A DNA stretch of 48,877 bases, taken from the NCBI GenBank assembly GCA_033557835.1, contig JAWQRO010000205.1:1-48877 (forward strand), read 5' to 3'. Each line of letters opens with the position of its first letter. Position 1 is the first letter of the stretch. The notes under the pieces are model-generated. The model was not told the origin of the DNA. It did not search any database and saw nothing but the letters and a program-made list of their open reading frames with translations. The translations under genes were made by a program, and so were the position numbers. Source of the DNA: Helochares maculicollis. Its lineage: Eukaryota > Arthropoda > Insecta > Coleoptera > Hydrophilidae. Positions 35,242 to 45,475 of this stretch are shown piece after piece.

Positions 35242-35489
35242 CTGGAAGTAACGGACGGAATTTGTCGGTAAATGATCGAGCACGAGGGCGCACTTACTCA
35301 ATCGGGGAGCTCCAAAAACTGGTTTTCGAGACCCAGTTTTTCGTATATATAGGCGCATTCCAGTGGGAGAGAGATAATTTGTTGTTGTTATGTTTTCTTA
35401 GTGCTTTCGATATCAGTTTGATAAGCCGGCGAGAAACCACGAAGGGTCTTTTTGTTTGCGCTATTAAATTATTTTGGGCGAAAACCACA
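35242..35489 (-). promoter_or_regulatory. PPO-E promoter and 5' UTR
   Basis: On the minus strand a TATATATA-type box lies at 35344-35351, and a 5' UTR intron runs from GTAAGT at 35297 to the acceptor at 35242. Further upstream are AGATAA (35372-35377), TGATAA (35419-35424), a RUNX-like AAACCACG (near 35434) and an exact ACCACA (35484-35489). Confidence 0.5.
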
Positions 35490-35784
35490 ACGGAAAACAA
35501 TCGATGTTTTTAGGCAATCGTAAGATAAGAGGACAACGAAACGATGGGATAAAACCTCCGTTTATTATTAAACAGTCGCTTCGGTTTCACAACCTGACCA
35601 ATCGGCATATAAAATTCACGTTCTATATATATTGTATAATATATGTAATTAATAAAAGGTATGTGTGTGTAAATTTTGGTAAGCAAGTCACATGTTTTAG
35701 TACAACGTTTTAACCTTACGCTAACATTACTATAACTTAAAAGGAAAAAATAATTATAACAATAAGAAACAACAACGAATCAGA
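35490..35784. other. Gap between PPO-E upstream DNA and the Pex19 3' end
   Basis: AT-rich. TTTATT at 35561-35566 is a plausible Pex19 poly(A) signal on the minus strand. No gene is supported. Confidence 0.55.
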
Positions 35785-36829
35785 TCACATAAGCGCGCAA
35801 TTATCTTGGTTTGGCATCATGTTGTTTTGCAGTTGGTCGAAATTCATGGACGGCATCTCTTCCCCGATTAGATCGGTCGGGGGCTGGCCGTAATCTTGCA
35901 GTTTTTGCATCAAGTTGAGGACTTTTTCGAACCGCGATCGTTTCACGTCCACGGGGTCGTTCGGGGTTTCCTGTTCGAGCTCCTTGCAGACCTGATCCAT
36001 CAGATCCTTTTGCTTGCCGTACCTATCCTTGTCCTCGGGGCTCAACTTGGCGTCGTTTTCCTCCAGCCAACCGGGGAACTTATCGAGGATGTCCTTTAAG
36101 CTGGGATACAGGACGTCTTTGCTTAGCAGGCTCTGCATCATTCCGTGCATGAAGGGCAGGAACGAGTTGCCTCCTTCTGCCCCTCCGGCCGGATTGAACA
36201 TGCTCATGATGTCTTGTTCGGAGAACGGGTTTTCCAGGTTTTCCCGTCCTTGACTTAGGCCTAAAAGAACGATCGTAACGATAGAAACAATCGTGTTGGC
36301 GATTCGATTCCGCTTGGCTTACCTTGCAGCGTCTGCGTTATAGTGGAAGCGAAATCGTTTGAAACGTCGTTCATCTCGGTGGGATTCGCCAAGACCTGCT
36401 GAGCGGCTTCCGCCATCTTCTTCAGGCTCTCCCTGATTTGCGTCTCGTCCACGGGTTCATCCTGCATGTTGCCCAACATAGCTGCCAAGTTCGTCTCCAA
36501 TTGGGACGTAGCTTGCTTAATCAACTCCTCCGACCATTCCTCGCTGGGATCGACGTCCTCGTCTGCATCGCCTTCCTTCTTGGCGACGCTCGTTTCCTTC
36601 TTATCGGCTTCCGGTGAAAAATCGTTTAAGGCACCTAAAAGCAAGACGCAATAAAATCGCCCACAAACAATGACTGGCACGTTCTCTTCCCATTAAATTT
36701 AATCGAAAAGATGAAGAATCTAGAACTGCGCGATAAAACAGGATGAAAACGTCACTTACTGTCCAATAAATCGGCCAATTCCTTGTCTGTCTCCTGGCTG
36801 GTGTTCCCTTTGGCTTTCTCCTCGCTCAT
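35785..36829 (-). CDS. Pex19: Peroxisomal biogenesis factor 19
   Basis: Cytosolic chaperone and import receptor for peroxisomal membrane proteins. It binds them and docks on Pex3. Exons (minus) 36829-36760, 36634-36323 and 36260-35785 give 285 residues, close to the vertebrate 299. The N-terminus is acidic (ETDKELADLLDSALNDF), as expected for the Pex3-binding segment. The C-terminal half holds YPSLKDILDKFPGWLEEN, a hallmark helix of the cargo-binding domain. The protein ends in CALM, a CaaX farnesylation signal, also typical. It is head to head with Pex12, with start codons 371 bases apart. Confidence 0.95.
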
Positions 36830-37200
36830 TTCTCTAAAATATCACAATGTAATCTTCGGAAATTAACTAAAGTAAAATCTTGCGTAATAAACTTCGCCTA
36901 TCTTATGTTTTGTAGGTTAGGTTGCCTAATCAGACTTTGTACCACCCCAGGCCATGAACGTAAAGTATGGGATGCGCGATGCGAGCCAGTCTAGGTCGTC
37001 TCTCTCTGTACCACTGAGATTCGAGAGGCGCAACGAGGACAGACGATTTGCGTGTGTTCCCCTGATCTTACGTTCCGATGCTTAAAAAGAGATAGATGTA
37101 TCGCAGTGACAGATCGTTGGAGGTTAAGTGGTTATAACCTCAAATTTAGACCGTTTAAAATTTATTATTAAAGATAGTGAGTGATGATAAACGTCGCGTA
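36830..37200. promoter_or_regulatory. Pex19/Pex12 bidirectional promoter
   Basis: This 371-base gap separates the start codons of two divergent genes of the same organelle pathway. It contains AGGTTAGGTTGCC near 36912 but no TATA box. Shared control is inferred from the arrangement. Confidence 0.55.
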
Positions 37201-38769
37201 ATGGCAGCCGAAACAGCGGCTCATTTCACTACGACGTTCGAGGCGAAGCCCTCGCTCTTCGAGATTGTCGCCCAAAACGAATTGAACTCTACCATTCAGC
37301 CTGCGCTTCAAAAACTAGCCAATTTCTTGGCCTTCTGCAGCCCTAAGAACTTCTCTTGGCTGTACGAGTACTACGATGAGACATTCCTGGTGCTAAACGC
37401 ACTTCTGCAGTATAACTACGTTACTAAACACGGGGCTTCGTTCTCCGAATACTTTTACGGCCTGCAAAGGGTGTCCGTTAGCTCGGATAAGCTGACGGAA
37501 CGCGACAAGAGACTATCGTTGGCTTTGCTGGTTCTCCTGCCGTACCTCAAGCGCAAACTGGAGGATAGAGTCAACTTGTTTCGGTACGAGCAGGCCGAAG
37601 GGACTTTGAAGCGGGATTTCGTGGGGTACTTCAAGAGGCTGGCGATATTTTGCCAGTCGGTTTTCGCCGTTAGTTGGGGCACTTGGGTTTTAGTCAACTA
37701 CGTGCGGTACATGAGCGATCGGGTGGAGTCGCAGCTGCCCGAGTTGCGGATGCTGGGTCTGAAGCTGGTTTACACGGCGGAGCCGCAGGACGCACAGGGG
37801 TATTGGTCGGCGCTCGTCAGGGGCCAACTGAGGTGTGAACTCGCACTTTTCGTTTCGTTTCGAAATAACGACTTCGATTTTAGTTTGCAGGAGGTCGGTT
37901 CGGGGCTGTTCCAAAACGTTATGTACAGTACGTTGGAAGTGGGGGCGTTTTGCACGCAGTTTCTGCACGCTTGGAACGCGGAGAAGTCTAATTATAACGT
38001 GACGGCCCTTCCCACGCCTCCGCCTCCCGAGGTACGTATTAACTACGTTCGGTTTTAACTTGCCTCACGATTTTTGTTGCCTCCAAGTATCGCTCTGTTT
38101 TAGAAAAAGTCGGCCGACTATGATGGCAAATGCCCGCTATGCTTACAAACATGGAGAATCCCAACGGTCCTGCCGGTTTCAGGGTGAGTTCAATATATAC
38201 GATTGATACGACGGCTTTTCTATTCTACGCGACAAAATAACAGTAACAGTCGTAGCACGAGTACTTTGCGTAATTTAGAAAAATTGTTGCAAAAGCTTCT
38301 CTTCTTCTTTTTTTGGTGAGTAATAACCTTAAAAAGCGACTTTGTTAATGTTTTTCAAAATACAGGCGGCTAAAACGGAGAGTACCCCATCAAAAGATAG
38401 CCGCTTGGTAATTTTAAGTGCATTTACAAGCGTTAAAAGGAAGATTTCGTTCTAAAATCTTGATAAGAAGCAAAATTAATTTGGGAAATAAACTGACAGT
38501 TCTAATAACAAAAGCGAGGCAAGGCCGCCTTGGGATTAAAAATAAACAACCGAAAGTTCTGTCATTTGAGATTTAAGAATTCTCCTTTTTGCATCCCCTT
38601 GAATTGACGTTATAATTATTGAGAAAATCTTGCAAGCATTAAACGTTTCAGGTACATATTCTGCTTTTCGTGCATCTTGCGGCACCTGCGTGAAAACGAG
38701 GAATGTCCGATAACCCATTTGCCAGCTCGGCCGCTCGACGTCGTCAGGCTGTACGATTCCACCGATTGA
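37201..38769 (+). CDS. Pex12: Peroxin 12, RING-type E3 ligase subunit
   Basis: Peroxisomal membrane protein. With Pex2 and Pex10 it forms the ubiquitin ligase that recycles the import receptor Pex5. Exons 37201-38031, 38104-38183 and 38652-38769 give 342 residues. The N-terminal body (PSLFEIVAQNELNSTIQPAL) matches the Pex2/Pex12 domain. Hydrophobic segments follow (KRLAIFCQSVFAVSWGTWV). The C-terminal zinc domain begins at CPLC (residues 287-290) and continues through SGYIFCFSCI and CPIT, giving an incomplete RING as in other Pex12 proteins. The ATG at 37201 is chosen over an upstream GTG because it starts the conserved part. The poly(A) signal is at 38899-38904. Confidence 0.94.
38440..38610 (+). 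repeat. Dispersed repeat, copy 3 (in the Pex12 intron)
   Basis: This lies in the last Pex12 intron (38184-38651). It shares GAAGATTTCGTT, TTGATAA, GCAAAATTAATTTG, GACAGTTCTAAT, GAGGCAAGGCCGCCTTGG and CATCCCCTTGA with the copies at 18762-18890 and 24719-24890. Confidence 0.7.
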
Positions 38770-40946
38770 GTTCGGCCTCGTTGTTGCAAAGAGGGATGGA
38801 ATGTGCCGAAACAGCGACGAAATATTTTGTGTGGAATTTAAGTACGTGCAGCGCAAATGTGCATTAAATCAACGGACAGGTTGGGAAGGTCGGGGTGCAA
38901 ATAAAACATATCGTTAAGTTTATTATCAGTTTTATTGAAGTGAAATAGATATATCAGAATACATTATTGCATTGATGTTTAATGTACAAAAGAAATGATT
39001 TTTCGTTCGGGTTGAAAACGAAAATGCAACCTCGCAACTAGAAACAGTGTGATGGCAATTTTGTAATCATGCAATCGCGAAATGATTCAAAATAAAGTTC
39101 TTCGTGTTCGCTATAAGTGCATCTTCTCTATGTAATAAAAAAACAGTTCTTAAACAGCTAAATGAAGAAAATTTGTTAAGGTAGTAAGTAAATTGATAAG
39201 AAAACAGTAGTCAAAAAAAATTAGTCTCACATCATACAAGCAAATAAACACAAGAGAAAAATCAAAAATATAGGTGTAAAAAAGAAAACTCAAAAATACC
39301 TGCAAACCACGATTCCAGAGAGAATCCTTGGTTCCGAGAAAAATTTGACATACGCAAAGACGATCGATCGTATTTTTATTCGATTTATTAGTAGACTCCA
39401 CATGCAAAACACGACATCCTACCATAAGGAGTAGCGGGGGGCAGGCGCCCCCGAGAAATTCCTCCGAAAATCCTAAACTGAAATCCTTCCAAATAATCCT
39501 TACGCATCCTATCCTCTTTCCACTTCAAATTTCCGAACTCCTAGGAGCGGTTCTCTTTACTACGCACCGCCGAAGAGGCACACTCCTCGCTTGTCCTCCG
39601 ATCGCACAAGGTAACGCGAACTCGGCGAGGACGAGGAATGTGCCTCTTGGGCGACGGCCGGTCCAAATATACATCCCACGATGTTTTGATCCTTTATTTA
39701 CAATCCTCACATTTGTCGTGGAATATTATTTGGCCCCTTTCCTAGGACATTCCTCCATTGAAGTGAGCGAGTGTGCGAGCGAGATTTTAATCCTTTCACC
39801 TAACGGTTAAACAAACGTTATTTGGGGTTTCTAGGATTGTTTGGGGGAGTGGCTGAAGCTTTGCTGATATCCGATTGAGCGAGCCGTGCAACAAACGGTA
39901 GAAAAAACACTGGTTCAGTGAGTGAGAATTTGGAAAAGTGAGCGCGGGGCTTCGATATCGAGCAAAACTTCGTGTTTAAAAACATTGAAAGGATGTCAAA
40001 ATTCAATACCCATTGAGCGAGTCCAGTTAAAAGCGATCCTCCGCAAAGGAATCCTTTATTTACACACCATCCTTTCCTAAAATTTCCCCCTCGTTTTCTG
40101 AAGCGAGCTTAAAGAAACGTGCCAAAAATTTAGAGATATTAGTTCGAACGTCCGAAACTGTCCTTTTTCCTATAAATTTCCTCTCGTTAAACGTTAAACG
40201 CAAACGAAATCCTCCCTCCTGGACTCACATCACACATCATCCTTTCCTCTTGCATCCTCTTTATACTTTACTTAGTAATTTTTTAGAGAGAGATAACGTC
40301 AGATTTGATTACTACGTGAGCGAGTTTATTTTCACCATTTTTATTTAAATCCCACGCTGTTACAAATTATTCAGCAGGGTTTGTAAAAGAAAAAAATACA
40401 TTATTAGTAACATACTTACAAATTACGTCGTTTACACAAAAAAATTGGAAAGAAGGAAGGAACAAAATCGTAAATGTAGTGCCTTAGTAAGCTTAGATTC
40501 TAAAACAGCTTTGTTTTGAGTCGATTCGATTCGATTTGATTTACAAGTAGGATTTTTGTACTAATTTTGTGAAAGAGAAGTCAAGGTTTCTTTTAATCTC
40601 CAATTCTGAAAGGAATGTTTCAATCAAACGGTGCAGCTCACAAAACGCCTATAATCAGTTTTAAACGAGCGTTGGTCCCTTTTCCCTCCAAACGAAAACC
40701 GAAAAAATCGACGTCTCGGTCGCGCACAAAAAATTCAACCGAAAAGAGACCAACGCTTTTACTCTGCTATCCTAGTGCTAAGAGCCAAATGATACATGAT
40801 TAAGAATAACAAATCAAGGAAAATACAACATGTACTTTTGAAATACTTGGTGTGAAAGTGAATTATTACCAGCGTAATGTTGCGTAAAAACAAAACAATA
40901 CAAATACGTACATTATAAAAAACCTCGCTTATTTTAGAAGTCCATT
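38770..40946. other. Pex12 3' UTR and long 3' flank of SRSF1
   Basis: No gene is supported in this 2.2 kb. Part is probably the SRSF1 3' UTR, because minus-strand AATAAA candidates occur near 40055, 39694 and 39372. A long hairpin is at 39568-39653. Phrases such as ATCCTTTATTTACA recur near 39690 and 40052, which suggests a small internal duplication. Confidence 0.55.
39568..39653. other. Long imperfect hairpin
   Basis: The left arm (39568-39600) begins CGCCGAAGAGGCACACTCC. The right arm (39622-39653) contains GAGGAATGTGCCTCTTGGGC. By eye, about 28 base pairs form in blocks of 4, 10, 6, 5 and 3, with two mismatches, a 4-base bulge and a loop of roughly 20-25 bases. It could be a precursor microRNA on either strand, or a structured 3' UTR element of SRSF1. 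No known microRNA was recognised. Confidence 0.6.
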
Positions 40947-42274
40947 TTAAGAACGGGAGCGGCTGCGAGAATAGCTCCTTTTGACCGGGCTGTAAGTAGG
41001 GGAGCCGCGGCGCCTCGGAGAGTAGGAACGGCTTCGGGATCTGCCGCCGGAACGACGATCGCTGCCCCCACGGTCTTCTTTCACTCGGATATACGACACC
41101 TCGCCCTGTTGGGTATTCGGGTCAGTTTAGACGGAGCAAAGGCGACGATAGCGAATCGAAAAACGATCAAATTCTTACCTCGTGCGATCTAAAGCGGGAG
41201 TCGTCTAACTTTTTGATGGCGTATTTCATATCTTCGTACCTAAGGAATTCTACAACACCTGAGCCGTCCTTGAACGAGTCTGCAAAGCAGACGTCGCCTG
41301 CCTCCCGCATGTGATCTTTAAGATCCTGCCACGATCCCGACGGTGGTAAACCTGTTTTATTTAGTTTGTTGGATTATTAAGCGAAACAATTCATGCATTT
41401 CGGGGCGTCATGAGCTTCAGATATCGAGATTGGATTTTTTGACGGCAGTTTAATTGCCTTGCGGGGTGGACGAATGGGAAGTTTGGTCGGTGGGTTAAAT
41501 TGTATGTGGAGGTTACCTGTAACTAAGACACGGAATTGCGATCGTCTCGCCGGGGGGCCTCTGGAGCCTCTTCCTCTGTCGCCTCCGCCGCCTCTGCCTC
41601 CGCGGAAGCCGCCGGGGCCTCCGCCCCTCGGGAACTCAACTCGTAGTCTGTAGCCGTCGTAATCGTAGCCATCCCTCGCGTGAACGGCGTCGTCGGCATC
41701 TCTGCAAAGAAGGAATTTGCGTTTTAGTATTTATTGAAACGTACAGTACCACAGGAAGCATAATAATAAGCTGTGACGCACCTCTACCAAATTCCATCGT
41801 TCCAGCTCGCCTAGTTTAGGTTTGCCGTGCTTATCTCAAGACGGAGTCACCGATAGATATGCCGGATTGCACAAATATGATCACGGTAAGTTAGGAGATA
41901 ATACTTTGGTACCTTGTTCAAATGGAAGAATAACAAAAAACGATGGGAACTGCAAAGTCGGAAAAATGCCAAAAAAATTGGCCAAAAGCTAGGTTATGGT
42001 GAATCAAAAATCCAACGGTTTATACAATCGTCGATTCGGCTTCGTATAAAGGGCAGAGCGTTGAAATGAACCGAGCGATCCACCGCGAATTGATATGGGA
42101 GGCTTACCTTGGGTCTTCGAATTCCACAAAGGCAAATGGAGGTCCGCGTCGGTTCTTCAAATCGACGAACGTAACTTTCCCAAATTTGTAGAATAAGTCC
42201 TGGATGTCTTTCGTACGTATATCTGGGGGCAAGTTCCCCACGTAGATTCTGCAGTCGCTGCGGCTGTGAGACAT
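40947..42274 (-). CDS. SRSF1: Serine/arginine-rich splicing factor 1 (SF2/ASF)
   Basis: SR protein that binds exonic enhancers and controls constitutive and alternative splicing in the nucleus. Exons (minus) 42274-42108, 41701-41517, 41351-41179 and 41105-40947 give 227 residues. The first RRM starts at residue 9 (RIYVGNLPP) and contains FAFVEFEDPRDADDA. A Gly/Arg-rich hinge follows (RGGGPGGFRGGRGGGG). The second, pseudo-RRM carries the diagnostic SWQDLKDHMREAG near residue 124. The C-terminus is a short RS domain (SRSRSYSPRR, ending YSRSRSRS). The RS domain is short, as in insect SF2. It is head to head with PPO-F across about 600 bases. Confidence 0.95.
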
Positions 42275-42659
42275 TTTCTTCGGAAATAAAAGAGAAAATT
42301 GTCGAGAGAAACTGCGTCGTAAACAAAACAACCGGTTTCGTTGTGCACAAGATGGCGACCAGAAAAGGCGGATTTGATTTCGGCCAACTTTCCGACGCTT
42401 CCACCGGTCGCGTGACCGGCGCGCGCCAAATTCAAATTTTCCGACCGCGGACCCTACCTTCTACAAATAGGCCGCCCGATGGGAAACGACGCCGAAATTG
42501 GGCCCACAAACGCAAACCTTGGAAACAAAAGGCGCTCAAATATATTCCAGCTGCAAAAATCGAGGCTCCGAATTAAATCGGTGCATCCAAGGCATCGTTG
42601 CACCCCACAATCAACAACTTATTTGTAAGCATTTGCCAGTAATAAACAAATAACAACAA
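42275..42659. promoter_or_regulatory. SRSF1 upstream region with a YY1/Pho-like site
   Basis: AAGATGGCG at 42349-42357 matches the YY1/Pleiohomeotic core. The same ATG opens a 74-codon frame (42352-42576), basic in composition and not recognised. It is more likely promoter DNA than a gene. Confidence 0.4.
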
Positions 42660-42870
42660 ACCACACAATAAAAAACAAAGAGGAAGCGAGTTATCTATTA
42701 CCCACTTCCTACAAATCAAGAAGGGTAAATAACTGATGGAAGTAAATAATCGAAAACCTCAACTGCATTGAAAACATCACGATATGAATTATATAAGGAG
42801 GTCCTCGATAAACGAACCTGCCAGTTCCAGCCACTACTTGCAATAGCAACTGTTTTGTTTATCCCTCAAC
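42660..42870 (+). promoter_or_regulatory. PPO-F promoter and 5' UTR
   Basis: RUNX-type ACCACA (42660-42665), GATA-type TTATCT (42691-42696), ETS-like CCCACTTCCT (42701-42710) and a TTATATAAGG box (42789-42798). The start is inferred near 42820. Unlike the other five PPO genes, there is no 5' UTR intron between the TATA box and the ATG at 42871. Confidence 0.55.
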
Positions 42871-45475
42871 ATGACCACTAGGAAGCACAACCTCCTCCTC
42901 CTTTACGACAGGCCCCAAGAGCCCGTCTTTGTCAGCAAAGGAGAGAACAGGGCCGTCTTTGACGTCCCCAACGAATACTTGGTAAACGAGCTCCTCACTT
43001 GAATTTCTTAGTTTAGTACAAGAAACAATTCGATCGTTTAGTTGTTCACATCTATCGAAATACAAATGTAAACTTAAATAATAAAGTTTTTGTTATAACG
43101 TGGGTGTGTTAGTAACGTTTTATGTTGTAATAGGCCGAGCGTTACCGACCCATCGGTGTGGAGCTGTTCAGCAGATTCGGCGAAGACGCCGGGGAGCGCA
43201 TCCCGGTTAAGAAGATTGCCTTGCCGGACATATCCGACATCATGGAACTGGGCCGCCACGAAAACTTCTCGCTCTTCATACCGAAGCACCGAACTCTAGC
43301 CGGTCGGCTGATCGACATATTCATGGGGATGCGGAACATAGAGGACCTGCAGTCGATGGCCGTGTTCGCCAGAGACAGGATCAACCCGTACCTCTTCAAC
43401 TATTCCCTGTCGGTTGCGCTCCTGCATAGACCCGACACCCAAGACTTGGACATACCCACGATCATCCAAACGTTCCCCGATAAGTACGTCGACAGCAAAG
43501 TTTTCACTCGGGCTAGGGAAGAGACGTCCATCGTTCCCGAAGGCTCACGGGTAAGACGTTCTCGACTAATTCGCTTGACTACATTGCTAACGTTAGACTC
43601 GTCAGGTCCCCATCGAAATCCCCCGAGACTACACAGCCTCCGATTTGGAAGAAGAGCATCGCCTGGCTTACTTCCGCGAGGACTTGGGGATTAACCTCCA
43701 TCACTGGCATTGGCATTTGGTTTATCCGTTCGAAGCCGCTCGTAACATCGTGGACAAAAACAGGAGGGGCGAGTTGTTCTACTACATGCACCAGCAGATC
43801 GTCGCCAGATACAACTTCGAACGCCTCAGCAACAAGATGAAGAGGGTGGAACGCTTCATCGACTGGAGGGCTCCCATTAGGGAAGGCTACTTCCCAAAGC
43901 TGGACAGTCTGGTCGCCAGCAGGGCTTGGCCGGCCCGAGTCGCCAACCAATCGCTGCGGGACATCAACAGGGAAGTCGACCAAATCAAGCAGGACGTCGA
44001 CGATCTGTACCGCTGGAGAGACAGGATTTTTAGCGCCATCCACGCCGGGGCCGTGCAAGACGAGAGAGGAAACCGAATTCCGTTGACGGAGAACGAAGGA
44101 ATCGACGTGCTGGGAAACATTATCGAATCGAGCATCCTCTCTCCCAATCGGCCCTTCTACGGCGACATCCACAACATGGGCCACGTTATGATCTCTTACG
44201 TACACGATCCCGACCATAGACACTTGGTAAGTCACGTAGTCCGCCTTCGTAGACATTCATCGATTACCGATAATCCGATTACAGGAATCGTTCGGCGTGA
44301 TGGGAGATTCCGCAACGGCCATGCGGGACCCAGTTTTCTACCGCTGGCACGCTTACATCGACGATATCTTCCAGGAGCATAAGGCTACCCTTCCTCGGTA
44401 CACGGTGGCCCAGCTGAACTTCCCCGAAGTGACCGTTCAGAACATCACCGTCTCCTCGAGGAACGGCCAGGATAACATGATCAACACCTTCTGGCAGCAG
44501 AGCGACGTGGATCTCTCCCGAGGCATGGACTTCCAACCCCGAGGGTCCGTCTTCGCACGTTTCACCCACTTGCAGCATCAGGACTTTACTTTTAACATCA
44601 CCGTGAATAATGCAGGAGCGCAGAAGGAAGGCATGTGCAGGATCTTCCTCGCGCCGAAATTCGATGAGAGAGGCAACCCGTGGCTCTTCAGGGACCAGAA
44701 GCATATGTTTGTCGAATTGGACAAGTTCAGGGTTGTATGTACGTGTTGAACCGTTGCGTTTACAGAAATTTAAAAAGCAATTTTTCATTTACGTTTCTTC
44801 CTTTCAAGTGAGGCAAGGACGTAACAACATAACAAGGAACTCACTCGACTCCTCCGTGACCATTCCATTTGAACGCACCTTCCGGAACTTGGATTTGACT
44901 CGCCCCGTCGGAGGAGACGCTTTGGCTCAGTTCAATTTCTGCGGGTGCGGTTGGCCGCATCACATGCTGATACCAAGAGGTAGCCCCGAGGGAATGCCCT
45001 GCCATCTTTTCGTGATGATTTCCAACTACGCCAATGATAGAGTATGCGTTTCTGATTTTTTCACGCCCCTCGTCAATGGAATTTTGCCATATTACATCCG
45101 TCCTTCACTTCATCTACCAATTTTATTATTAAATCCTTTGTATATTCGATTGACGTGTCCACCACACCCAATGATTTTTCCTATCGTTTAATTGCATTGC
45201 ATTCGTTTATACTGATTTGTATCGTGTTTTGCATGTAGATTGATCAGAACACCGTTGGCCCCTGCAACGACGCCGAGAGCTACTGCGGTATCAAGGATCG
45301 TCTGTACCCGGATCGTCGTTCCATGGGTTATCCATTCGATCGGATGCCTCGTATTGGAGTTGACACTTTGCAACAGTTCCTTACTGGGAATATGCGTGTC
45401 CAGGATGTTAGCATTAGGTTCACCGATCAAGTGGTCCAGAAGAGAGCTAACACCGCCCCTGCAACCTCAAGCTAA
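42871..45475 (+). CDS. Prophenoloxidase, copy F (PPO-F), 6 coding exons
   Basis: Type-3 copper phenoloxidase zymogen. Exons 42871-42981, 43134-43550, 43606-44226, 44285-44738, 44809-45041 and 45239-45475 give 690 residues. The activation site is Arg51-Phe52 (FSRF, with Ser instead of the usual Asn). CuA ligands are in HHWHWH and YYMHQQ. CuB ligands are in IHNMGH and FYRWHA. The C-terminal motif is GCGWPHHM. It groups with A and E. An intron at 45042-45238 splits the last exon and is found in no other copy here. Two positions fixed in the other five copies differ: MPRIGV for MPRDGV, and LTGNM for (L/I)TPNM. The poly(A) signal AATAAA is at 45589-45594. Confidence 0.94.

Noticed and set aside
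42352..42576. 74-codon gene upstream of SRSF1
   Set aside because: Its start lies in a YY1/Pho-like promoter motif, it is short and basic, and it overlaps the SRSF1 promoter. Kept only as a note on the promoter.
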